Assembly: GCA_019416395.1 (NCBI GenBank)
Contig: DXXH01000043.1
Location: 1 to 20,474 of the forward strand
DNA: 20,474 nucleotides
Direction: 5' to 3'
Origin: Clostridiales bacterium
GTDB taxonomy: Bacteria; Bacillota; Clostridia; Oscillospirales; Acutalibacteraceae
The translations under genes were made by a program, and so were the position numbers. Position 1 is the stretch's first letter. Each line of letters opens with the position of its first letter. Below, piece after piece: positions 14,603-20,474 of this stretch. The notes beneath the pieces were generated by a model. That model was not told the origin of the DNA, ran no database searches, and worked only from the letters and a program-made list of their open reading frames with translations.

Positions 14603-14625
14603 GCTGAAAAGAAAGGAGCGGGAGT

Positions 14626-15897
14626 ATGTTCATTGATACCGCGAAAATCAAGATCAAGGCCGGTGACGGCGGCGATGGGGCAGTGTCCTTCCACCGGGAG
14701 AAATACGTGGCGGCAGGCGGTCCCGATGGCGGCGATGGCGGCCGTGGCGGCAGCATTGTATTTCAGGTAGACGATAATTTGTCCACCTTGGCGGACTTCC
14801 GCTACAAACGCAAGTATGTGGCCCAAAGAGGGGAAAACGGCAGGGGGAACCGGTGCTTTGGCAAAAGCGCCCCTGACCTGGTGATTTCTGTTCCCCGGGG
14901 CACTTTGATAAAAGATGTGGAAACAGGCCGGCTTCTGGCGGATATGTCGGGGGACGAACCCCAGGTCATTGCCAAGGGCGGCAAAGGGGGCTGGGGCAAT
15001 TCCCATTTTGCCACGCCTACCCGGCAGGTACCCCGGTTTGCCAAACCGGGCACTCCTGGCGAAGAATTGGAAGTCCAGCTGGAGTTAAAACTTTTGGCAG
15101 ACGTGGGCTTGGTAGGCTTTCCCAATGTGGGGAAATCCACACTGATTTCCGTGGTCAGCCAGGCCAAACCCAATATTGCCAACTATCATTTTACCACCTT
15201 GACTCCTGTGCTGGGGGTGGTCACTATGCCCCAGGGGAAATCCTTTGTCATGGCGGATATTCCCGGGCTGATTGAAGGCGCTTGGGAAGGCGTGGGTCTG
15301 GGCCATCAGTTCCTGCGCCATGTGGAACGCTGCCGCCTACTGGTGCATGTGGTAGACGTTTCCGGCAGCGAGGGAAGGGACCCGAAAGAGGATTTCCGTG
15401 TGATCAATGAGGAACTGCGTCGGTTCAATCCGGAACTGGCCCAACGGCCCATGCTGGTGGCAGGGAATAAATGCGATTTGGCCACCGACGAGCAGGTGGC
15501 GGAATTTGAGGCGTTTGTCAAGGAGCAGGGGTACGAGTTTTTCCCCATCATGGCGCCCATTCGTGAGGGTGTGGACCCGCTGCTGAACAAAGTATTGGAG
15601 CAGCTTTCCAAACTGCCCCCCATTCGTCGGTATGAGGCTGAGGCGCCGGTACTCCAGCCTGTGGAAGAACTGAAACGGGGCCAGGTGGATGTGTCCAGTC
15701 AGGACGGCGTGTACTTTGTAAAGGCTCCCTGGCTGTTGAAGATTATGAATACCATCAATTTTGACGATAGCGAGTCTCTCCAGTATTTCCAGCGTGTCCT
15801 GATAGAAACTGGCGTGATCGACGCTTTGCGCCAAGCCGGTTGCGAGGAAGGCGACACGGTGGATTTGTACGATCTGGAATTCGACTTTGTGGAGTAA
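14626..15897 (+). CDS. obgE: Obg family GTPase ObgE/CgtA
   Basis: A 423-residue essential GTPase of 50S subunit assembly and stress signalling. The glycine-rich Obg domain (about 1-158) begins MFIDTAKIKIKAGDGGDGA and continues with the six-helix Gly pattern. The G domain has G1 GFPNVGKS (164-171), switch I FTTLTP, G3 DIPGLIEG and G4 NKCD (281-284). The C-terminal about 75 residues form the OCT domain found in Gram-positive Obg proteins. Switch II reads GAWEGVGLG, with Trp where Ser, Ala or His is more usual; this may be only lineage variation. AAAGGAG precedes ATG 14626. It follows rplU-prp-rpmA, the conserved order in Firmicutes, and leads into mrnC. Confidence 0.97.
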   Translation: MFIDTAKIKIKAGDGGDGAVSFHREKYVAAGGPDGGDGGRGGSIVFQVDDNLSTLADFRYKRKYVAQRGENGRGNRCFGKSAPDLVISVPRGTLIKDVETGRLLADMSGDEPQVIAKGGKGGWGNSHFATPTRQVPRFAKPGTPGEELEVQLELKLLADVGLVGFPNVGKSTLISVVSQAKPNIANYHFTTLTPVLGVVTMPQGKSFVMADIPGLIEGAWEGVGLGHQFLRHVERCRLLVHVVDVSGSEGRDPKEDFRVINEELRRFNPELAQRPMLVAGNKCDLATDEQVAEFEAFVKEQGYEFFPIMAPIREGVDPLLNKVLEQLSKLPPIRRYEAEAPVLQPVEELKRGQVDVSSQDGVYFVKAPWLLKIMNTINFDDSESLQYFQRVLIETGVIDALRQAGCEEGDTVDLYDLEFDFVE

Positions 15898-15909
15898 GGG
15901 GCGTTGCTT

Positions 15910-16323
15910 TTGGAAAAACTTTTACAGGAAGGCGGTTCCCCTAAAGGGCTGAGCCCCTTAACACTGGCTTTTGTAGGGGACGGAGTCTATGAGCTTCTGA
16001 CCCGGGAGTATCTTGTTTCCCAGGGAAATTGTCCGGTGAAAAAGCTTCACAGCCGCAAGGTAGAGCTGGTGCGGTGTCAAGCTCAGGCCCAGGCGCTGAC
16101 CGAGCTGTGGCCCCTATTGGGGGAAGAAGAGCGGGAAATCGCCTTGCGTGGACGGAATGCCCATGTGGGCCACGCTCCTAAAAACGCTCCCCTGGCGGAT
16201 TATCATGGGGCCACTGGGTTGGAAGCGTTGTTTGGTTACCTGTATCTTTCCGGAAAGATGGAGCGGATTCAGGAGCTCTTTTCAAAAATTTTGGAACTTT
16301 GGGACGCCCAACAGGATAGGTGA
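15910..16323 (+). CDS. mrnC: Mini-ribonuclease III
   Basis: A 137-residue RNase III catalytic domain lacking the double-stranded RNA-binding domain. Family signatures are LTLAFVGDGVYELLTREY with Asp24 (Asp23 in the Bacillus subtilis protein as I recall) and YHGATGLEALFGYLYLSG with the second acidic site. Mini-III matures 23S rRNA in Firmicutes, which agrees with the ribosome-assembly neighbours. Two in-frame TTG codons are possible starts: 15904 and 15910. AAGGGG (15896-15901) is 8 nt from TTG 15910 but only 2 nt from 15904, so I use 15910. The start lies 12 nt after the obgE stop. Confidence 0.93.
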   Translation: MEKLLQEGGSPKGLSPLTLAFVGDGVYELLTREYLVSQGNCPVKKLHSRKVELVRCQAQAQALTELWPLLGEEEREIALRGRNAHVGHAPKNAPLADYHGATGLEALFGYLYLSGKMERIQELFSKILELWDAQQDR

Positions 16324-16337
16324 AGGGGGAAGGTGTG

Positions 16338-17276
16338 ATGAAAGCAGCCAAGGCTAAAACAATTCTCGTAGATTTTCTTTTTATGGTGGCAGGTTCCGCT
16401 GTGTACGCGGTGCAGGTCAACGCTTTTACCGCGCCCAACAATATCGCCGCAGGCGGGGTTACCGGTATTGCCACCATGCTGAACTACCTTTTTTCCACAC
16501 CCATCGGCTTGATGGCGTTTTTGATCAATGTGCCCATCGTGTTGTGGGCGGTGATCGACATTGGGTACAAACTGGTGACCAAGACCATGGCCGCCATTGT
16601 GTTGTCCTCGTTGATGATCGATTTATTTTCCCATTTTATCCCCGCCTACCGTGGGGATCCTATCTTGGTGGCCTTGTTTGCCGGCGCTTGTGAAGGCGTG
16701 GGATTGTCCCTGATTTTTGTCCGTGGCGCCACCACAGGCGGTACGGATTTGGTAGCCCGGCTTCTGGGCAGAAGGCTGCCCCACTTGTCCATGGGCAAGC
16801 TGATGCTGGCGGTGGACGGAGTGATTGTGGTGGTATCCGGCTTTGTGTTTGGCAGTGTGGAAAACGCTATGTACGCGTGCATCGTGATCGTGGTATCCAC
16901 AAAAATCATCGACGCCATACTTTACGGCATGGATATTGGAACGGGAAAGCTGTTTTTTGTCATGTCACCCAAAGTGCGTCAGATGGGCGACCGGGTGATT
17001 GCGGAACTGGAGCGTACGGTCACCTATTTGGATTCCCGTGGGGGATACACCCAGGAACCGGGGGAAACCATGCTTTGCGTGGTGCGCCGGTTTGAGCTGC
17101 ATCAGCTGCAAACCATTATCCGAGAGGAAGATAAAAACGCCTTTGTGATTGTGGGAGAAGCTGGGCAAGTGACCGGAGAAGGATTTCGTCCCATGCACTC
17201 CGATGACAAGTCTGTAAAGGAACTCTTGAAGGACTTGGGCTGGGGCAATCACAAGAAATCCGAGGGCGGAGAGTAA
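16338..17276 (+). CDS. YitT family membrane protein (DUF161/DUF2179)
   Basis: A 312-residue protein with about five hydrophobic segments in the first 200 residues, including FLFMVAGSAVYAVQVNAF and the conserved APNNIAAGGVTGIA, then a soluble C-terminal DUF2179 domain with GGYTQEPGETMLCVVRR. The RGATTGGTDLVARLL block is a family mark. YitT proteins are widespread in Firmicutes and most lack a demonstrated function; some have been linked to transport. ATG 16338 is chosen with GGGGGAAGG upstream; GTG 16320, overlapping the mrnC stop, is possible but poorly placed. It is the last gene of the ribosomal protein/obgE run and is followed by a strong terminator. Confidence 0.9.
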   Translation: MKAAKAKTILVDFLFMVAGSAVYAVQVNAFTAPNNIAAGGVTGIATMLNYLFSTPIGLMAFLINVPIVLWAVIDIGYKLVTKTMAAIVLSSLMIDLFSHFIPAYRGDPILVALFAGACEGVGLSLIFVRGATTGGTDLVARLLGRRLPHLSMGKLMLAVDGVIVVVSGFVFGSVENAMYACIVIVVSTKIIDAILYGMDIGTGKLFFVMSPKVRQMGDRVIAELERTVTYLDSRGGYTQEPGETMLCVVRRFELHQLQTIIREEDKNAFVIVGEAGQVTGEGFRPMHSDDKSVKELLKDLGWGNHKKSEGGE

Positions 17277-17310
17277 CTTCCGGCGCAATAAGGAAACGGT
17301 GACACACCGC

Positions 17311-17347
17311 AAGGGACCGGTAAGTTGCCTTACCGGTCCCTTGTTTT
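17311..17347 (+). terminator. Intrinsic terminator between yitT-type gene and the minus-strand microprotein
   Basis: A 14-bp perfect stem, AAGGGACCGGTAAG (17311-17324) and CTTACCGGTCCCTT (17329-17342), with a TTGC loop, followed by GTTTT. It serves the plus-strand unit and lies 6 nt beyond the stop of the convergent small gene, for which it could also be a transcript end, though without a T run on that side. Confidence 0.9.
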
Positions 17348-17352
17348 GGCCT

Positions 17353-17517
17353 TTAGCAGCGGCCGCTGTGATGGTCCTTTTCCATTTCCGGCTTTTGATT
17401 CTGGCTCTTGGAGCCGTAGTCGGGAATTTCCTGGCGGACATTCTGATTGTGGTTGCAGTTCTGTTGATTCTGGTTTTGCCGGTTTTCAAAGGACTTGTGT
17501 TTTTGTTTGTTGCTCAT
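17353..17517 (-). CDS. Asn/Gln-rich 54-residue microprotein, unknown function
   Basis: A short minus-strand frame from ATG 17517 to TAA 17353-17355. It begins MSNKQKHKSFENRQ, continues with a run alternating Asn and Gln around a single Cys (residue 21), and ends in KDHHSGRC. Eighteen of 54 residues are Asn or Gln, charge is high and no membrane segment exists, so it is probably soluble and disordered. AAAGGGG lies 10 nt before the start on the minus strand, and a terminator hairpin lies 6 nt past the stop; both support a real gene. Small Asn/Gln-rich proteins of this kind are found in clostridial genomes without known function. The plus-strand frames across the same DNA run through the terminator and are not credible. 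No strong promoter was found for it. Confidence 0.65.
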   Translation of the reverse strand: MSNKQKHKSFENRQNQNQQNCNHNQNVRQEIPDYGSKSQNQKPEMEKDHHSGRC

Positions 17518-17599
17518 TTCAATCTCGCCCCTTTCCGCTCTTAGTGTGTGCGGGCCATGATCGATTATGCGGGGCTTTCTCTGGTAAAGGAGGGTATTT

Positions 17600-18931
17600 A
17601 TGGAATTGCCTGTATCGTTTCAAAACGCCATGAAATCCCTGTTAGGGGAAGAGTATCCGGCATTTTTGCAAAGCTATGAGAGTCCTGCCCGGCGAGGACT
17701 GAGACGGAATCCCTTGAAATGCTCGGAAGAGAAACTGCGGGAAAGCCTGCCTTTTTCCCTGGAACCCACTCCGTTTTCGCCATTGAGCTTTTATTTTGAA
17801 AGCGGCGAGGAAAAGATGGGGTATCTCCCAGCCCATCATGCTGGGTTGTTCTATATTCAGGAACCATCGGCTTGTTCAGCGGTAACGGCTCTTGATCCCC
17901 AGCCTGGAGAAAAAATTCTGGATTTGTGCGCCGCTCCCGGGGGAAAATCCACTCAAATCGCCGGATTGCTTCAAGGGCAAGGGCTTTTGTGGTCCAATGA
18001 AATTGTGAAAAACAGAGCGCAGATTTTGCTTTCCAATATGGAGCGTTTGGGTGTGCGCAATGGAGTGGTTTCTTCCTGCCACCCCCAAAGGTTATGCCAA
18101 GGGCTGCAAGGCTTTTTTGACCGTGTGCTGGTGGACGCCCCCTGTTCGGGAGAGGGTATGTTCCGCAGGGATCCGGAAGCCATCGCCCAGTGGACCCCGG
18201 AAAGTGTTCCCGCCTGCGCCCAGCGCCAGCGGGCCATTCTGGATTCCGCAGCCTTAGCGGTGCGTGAGGGTGGGGTGCTGGTCTATTCGACCTGTACCTT
18301 TGCCCGGGAAGAAAATGAGGACAATGTGGAGTGGTTCCTGTCCACGCACCCGGAATTTGAATTGGTTCCTCTGGAATTGCCGTTTGGACGGCCGGGGATC
18401 CATGACCTTCCAGTGCGGCGGATTTACCCTATGGACGGTGGAGAAGGCCATTTTGTGGCCAAGTTCCGCAGGGTTGGGGAAAATTCGTGCCGGACAGGCT
18501 GTTTCACTGAGTTCCTTTCCGGAAAGGACGCGCAAGAGGCCCAGACGGTTTTTGAAGAGCTTTTCACCTGCCCTTTCCCGGGGAATGCTGCTCAGTTTGG
18601 GGAAAAGCTGTATTTGCTGCCGTCCGATCTTCCCCAGTTGGACCGCTTAGGCGTGCTGCGGGCCGGTGTGGAATTGGCCCAGCGGAAAGGCCGGCGTTGG
18701 GAACCGTCTCACGGGGTATTTCAGAGCGCCCGCAAGGAAGACTGCCGCCAAGTTCTGGATTTGCCTTGGGACTCCCCGCAATTGGCCGCCTTTCTCCGGG
18801 GTGAGGAAATCGATTGTGAGTGCAAAGGGTATACGGCTCTTTGCGCTGGGGGGATCCCTACAGGGTTTGGAAAAGCTTCCGGGGGACGGCTAAAAAACCA
18901 TTACCCCAAAGGGCTGCGCAATCTGCGCTGA
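17600..18931 (+). CDS. RsmF-like 16S rRNA (cytosine-C5) methyltransferase (NOL1/NOP2/Sun family)
   Basis: A 443-residue SAM-dependent RNA m5C methyltransferase. The N-terminal part (FQNAMKSLLGEEYPAFL and GLRRNPLK) is the RNA-binding lead-in. The catalytic domain has the SAM loop LDLCAAPGGKST, motif IV DAPCSGEG with Cys182 and motif VI YSTCTF with Cys232; in this family the motif VI Cys attacks C6 of the target cytosine and the motif IV Cys helps release it. The C-terminal about 150 residues resemble the RsmF extension and include a PUA-like part ending GKASGGRLKNHYPKGLRNLR. E. coli RsmF modifies C1407 of 16S rRNA; the exact target here could differ. AAAGGAGG precedes ATG 17600. It appears monocistronic and ends at a terminator. 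Confidence 0.92.
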   Translation: MELPVSFQNAMKSLLGEEYPAFLQSYESPARRGLRRNPLKCSEEKLRESLPFSLEPTPFSPLSFYFESGEEKMGYLPAHHAGLFYIQEPSACSAVTALDPQPGEKILDLCAAPGGKSTQIAGLLQGQGLLWSNEIVKNRAQILLSNMERLGVRNGVVSSCHPQRLCQGLQGFFDRVLVDAPCSGEGMFRRDPEAIAQWTPESVPACAQRQRAILDSAALAVREGGVLVYSTCTFAREENEDNVEWFLSTHPEFELVPLELPFGRPGIHDLPVRRIYPMDGGEGHFVAKFRRVGENSCRTGCFTEFLSGKDAQEAQTVFEELFTCPFPGNAAQFGEKLYLLPSDLPQLDRLGVLRAGVELAQRKGRRWEPSHGVFQSARKEDCRQVLDLPWDSPQLAAFLRGEEIDCECKGYTALCAGGIPTGFGKASGGRLKNHYPKGLRNLR

Positions 18932-18987
18932 TGGTTCAAATTTTGCGGGGAATCGTTGGAAGCGCTTGAGGCGTTTCCATATAGAGA

Positions 18988-19024
18988 AAAGGAAGTCTGG
19001 AATTTTCCCAGGCTTCCTTTCTTT
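18988..19024 (+). terminator. Intrinsic terminator between rsmF-like gene and tmcAL
   Basis: AAAGGAAGTCTGG (18988-19000) pairs with CCAGGCTTCCTTT (19008-19020) with one G-T pair, followed by CTTT. A-rich sequence on the other side (AGAGAAAA) gives a U-rich tail on the minus strand too, so it could end both convergent genes. Confidence 0.88.
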
Positions 19025-19028
19025 ATTG

Positions 19029-20228
19029 TCAGGTCTCCCTATTCACTTTAATTAGTTTTTCCGTGAAATCCCGGCCACAAGGAGTGGGACAGGGAAGCCC
19101 CAGCGCGTATAGGTCGTCGGCTCTGCATTCTATGGCAAAAAGAGACTGGGCGGCTTTATCCAGCCGCTGGAAATCGCCTGGGCGGGCGGCGATGGGCAGT
19201 GCAGGGGACGCTTGGCGGAGAATCTGTTCTCCTGTGGGCGTCATGCCCAATATGCGCAAATAGGGAGGAAGCTGAGGAAGGTCCTTTGTCAATCCCAGAA
19301 AAGCTGCCATTGCCAGCCGGCGGATCCGGGCATGGGAATACCGTTTTGACTTCACCAGGGAATAAAATTCTTCCAGGCTTCCAGCCTGACGGGCCGCTTT
19401 GTAAAGCCGGTATTCCAATCCTTCACTGATATCCGGCAGCTGGGAAAACTCTTCTACCGTCATGGAGCGCAGCTTGCATAGCACGCCCACTTCCAGGCGG
19501 GATAGAGAGACAGGGCAGCGCCCTATGGCGGATTCGTCGTTCCACACCTGCCAGGTGGATTCCGGCAGCCTGTCCGAAAGGTCTGCACCTTCCAACAATA
19601 ATGCCCGGGCGTGGCTGGCGGAGAGAATGGGGCCGCTTTCATCGGGAGTGTCGTGGCCAGCTCCAAGTCTTGGGAAAAGGCTGGCAGTCATGGATGCCTT
19701 CTGTTGAAGAATCGCCTTGAGGTATTCCACTCCCAAAATGCAGTTGGGTTTTTGGAGAAGGGCGGCGGTAGCGGTTCCAAGCAGCCGAGAAACTGCTTTT
19801 TCCCGGCGTTGGGGAAACGACAGGCCATCGTCCTGTTTTTGGAGTTCTTTGGAGAATTCCGGGGAAAGCAGGGCTTCCGCCAAGGCCCATAAGGATTCCA
19901 TTTCCGGTTCCTCACTGCCGAAAAGCAGTGTGTCCACATTTCCCAGTCCCTTTAAAAGCGCGATTCCACCGGCAGCAAAGCGTTCCGCCCCAGCACATGC
20001 CCAGGGAAGTGGCAGCTCTATAACCAGGTCTGCCCCCTGGGAAAGGGCAAGACGGGTCCGGGCCCATTTGTCCAAAATGGCCGGTTCGCCCCGCTGGACA
20101 AAATTTCCAGAAAGCACGCATACCAACCCTTGGGAAAGGGATTTGGCATGGGAAAATAAGGCGGCATGGCCACTGTGAAAGGGATTCAATTCGCAGATAA
20201 TGGCGGAAATCTTTATTTTCTCTGGCAT
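19029..20228 (-). CDS. tmcAL: tRNA(Met) cytidine acetate ligase TmcAL (YlbM family)
   Basis: A 399-residue nucleotidyltransferase-fold enzyme. The N-terminus ISAIICELNPFHSGH holds the HxGH motif (His18, His21), and LSGNFVQRGEPAILDKWAR, GADLVIELPLPWA and LLFGSEEPE are family signatures. TmcAL uses ATP and free acetate to form acetyl-adenylate and makes N4-acetylcytidine at position 34 of elongator tRNA(Met), unlike the acetyl-CoA-dependent TmcA of E. coli. ATG 20228 is chosen, with AAGGAG and a closer GAAGGA upstream; the TTG at 20261 lacks a binding site. It is divergent from ackA, an acetate enzyme, which fits the acetate substrate. The predicted promoter is at 20295-20323. Confidence 0.93.
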   Translation of the reverse strand: MPEKIKISAIICELNPFHSGHAALFSHAKSLSQGLVCVLSGNFVQRGEPAILDKWARTRLALSQGADLVIELPLPWACAGAERFAAGGIALLKGLGNVDTLLFGSEEPEMESLWALAEALLSPEFSKELQKQDDGLSFPQRREKAVSRLLGTATAALLQKPNCILGVEYLKAILQQKASMTASLFPRLGAGHDTPDESGPILSASHARALLLEGADLSDRLPESTWQVWNDESAIGRCPVSLSRLEVGVLCKLRSMTVEEFSQLPDISEGLEYRLYKAARQAGSLEEFYSLVKSKRYSHARIRRLAMAAFLGLTKDLPQLPPYLRILGMTPTGEQILRQASPALPIAARPGDFQRLDKAAQSLFAIECRADDLYALGLPCPTPCGRDFTEKLIKVNRET

Positions 20229-20244
20229 TTTCCTTCGAAACTCC

Positions 20245-20273
20245 TTGAATTTACACGACAAATGGTCTAAAAT
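20245..20273 (+). promoter_or_regulatory. Candidate promoter for ackA
   Basis: TTGAAT (20245-20250), a 17-nt spacer and TAAAAT (20268-20273). Transcription from near 20280 gives a leader of about 127 nt before ackA. The -35 box lies between tmcAL and its ribosome binding region, and the -10 is one arm of an inverted repeat with the opposing promoter. Confidence 0.65.
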
Positions 20274-20312
20274 GGGACTGCGACTTATGAAACCATTTTA
20301 CACGAACAGTCC
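20268..20312. repeat. Inverted repeat containing two opposed -10 boxes
   Basis: TAAAATGG (20268-20275) and CCATTTTA (20293-20300) are perfect inverted copies and include the -10 boxes of the two opposing promoters. A second pair, GGACTG (20275-20280) and CAGTCC (20307-20312), is also present. In addition TTTACACGA occurs twice in direct orientation, near 20250 and near 20298. The symmetry suggests either a regulator site or a shared promoter origin. Confidence 0.55.
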
Positions 20313-20323
20313 GCTGGGTACAA
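20295..20323 (-). promoter_or_regulatory. Candidate promoter for tmcAL
   Basis: On the minus strand TTGTAC (plus coordinates 20318-20323), a 17-nt spacer and TAAAAT (20295-20300). Transcription would begin near 20288, about 60 nt before the tmcAL start, and run toward the opposing promoter. Confidence 0.6.
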
Positions 20324-20344
20324 GGGGCTGTTGAAAATCGAGTT

Positions 20345-20379
20345 CCCGGGGACGCTTTTTCGAGAAGGCCGTTTCCGGG
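20345..20379 (+). repeat. Hairpin in the ackA leader
   Basis: CCCGGGGAC (20345-20353) can pair with GTTTCCGGG (20371-20379) through nine pairs, two of them G-U, around a 17-nt loop. It lies in the predicted 5' leader of ackA about 28 nt before the start codon. No T run follows, so it is not a terminator, and I recognise no riboswitch class. Confidence 0.35.
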
Positions 20380-20406
20380 AGAATTTGGAAAGGAAAGATC
20401 AGGAAC

Positions 20407-20474
20407 ATGAAAATTCTCGTCATCAACGCGGGCAGCTCTTCTCTGAAGTATCAGCTCATCGACATGGACAACGA
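20407..20474 (+). CDS. ackA: Acetate kinase, 5' end only (window truncates it)
   Basis: The first 22 codons of acetate kinase are present: the N-terminal strand and phosphate-binding loop read MKILVINAGSSSLKYQLID, the diagnostic start of the AckA family. The enzyme interconverts acetyl phosphate plus ADP with acetate plus ATP, the last step of acetate fermentation and the first of one acetate-assimilation route. The gene runs off the right edge. GGAAAGGA and AGG lie upstream of ATG 20407. It is transcribed away from tmcAL. Confidence 0.93.
   Translation, partial: MKILVINAGSSSLKYQLIDMDN

Noticed and set aside
17299..17633. Two plus-strand frames of 81 and 102 codons between the YitT-type gene and the rRNA methyltransferase
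   Set aside because: Both begin in or just before the terminator hairpin and lack ribosome binding sites. The minus strand holds a better-supported small gene.
1..20474. Mobile element, CRISPR array, tRNA or rRNA gene, toxin-antitoxin pair or defence system
   Set aside because: I looked for transposase or integrase motifs, regularly spaced direct repeats, cloverleaf-type tRNA sequences and paired small genes, and found none that could be supported.

Overview
The window looks like chromosomal DNA from a low-to-mid GC Gram-positive anaerobe of the class Clostridia, most likely of the Oscillospiraceae/Ruminococcaceae type. That placement is inference. It rests on the strong AAGGAGG-type ribosome binding sites, Rho-independent terminators after most units, a ribosomal protein L27 with a cleavable N-terminal extension next to its protease Prp, Mini-ribonuclease III, a PyrB/PyrI pair, a YlbM-type TmcAL next to acetate kinase, and a moderately GC-rich third codon position. 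No rRNA, tRNA, CRISPR array, insertion sequence, phage gene or attachment site was seen.

Layout. 1-2200: terminator of an upstream unit, then a secreted lipoprotein of glycoside hydrolase family 3 (NagZ type) and an AAC(6')-Ii-like acetyltransferase, closed by a terminator. 2199-4031 (minus): RecQ helicase. 4032-4293: divergent promoter region with a 10-bp inverted repeat. 4294-8071: malQ and glgP, overlapping by 14 nt, for glycogen or maltodextrin breakdown. 8072-8456: promoter, a yybP-ykoY-type manganese riboswitch and its terminator. 8457-9020: manganese exporter mntP. 9152-9739: flavodoxin-fold NAD(P)H oxidoreductase. 9786-10532: yebC with its own promoter and terminator. 10652-12020: pyrB-pyrI. 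12041-13457: a P-loop kinase gene interrupted by an in-frame TAA, a GNAT acetyltransferase and a one-helix membrane microprotein. 13466-17276: rplU, prp, rpmA, a terminator, then obgE, mrnC and a YitT-family membrane protein. 17353-17517 (minus): a 54-residue Asn/Gln-rich protein. 17600-18931: RsmF-like rRNA methyltransferase. 19029-20228 (minus): tmcAL. 20407 to the end: 5' end of ackA.

How the genes work together. Several themes recur: ribosome and RNA function (rplU, prp, rpmA, obgE, mrnC, rsmF, tmcAL, yebC), alpha-glucan use (malQ, glgP), pyrimidine synthesis (pyrB, pyrI) and manganese homeostasis (riboswitch plus mntP). TmcAL activates acetate for tRNA modification and is transcribed away from acetate kinase, so both sides of that promoter region deal with acetate.

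Most of the window is ordinary housekeeping DNA, and I found no convincing new multi-gene system. The points most worth a second look are the nonsense codon in the P-loop kinase gene, the intrinsic AAC(6')-Ii-like gene, the unlisted minus-strand microprotein, the face-to-face promoters between tmcAL and ackA, a possible ATT-started leader ORF that ends inside the manganese aptamer, and the inverted repeat upstream of malQ.
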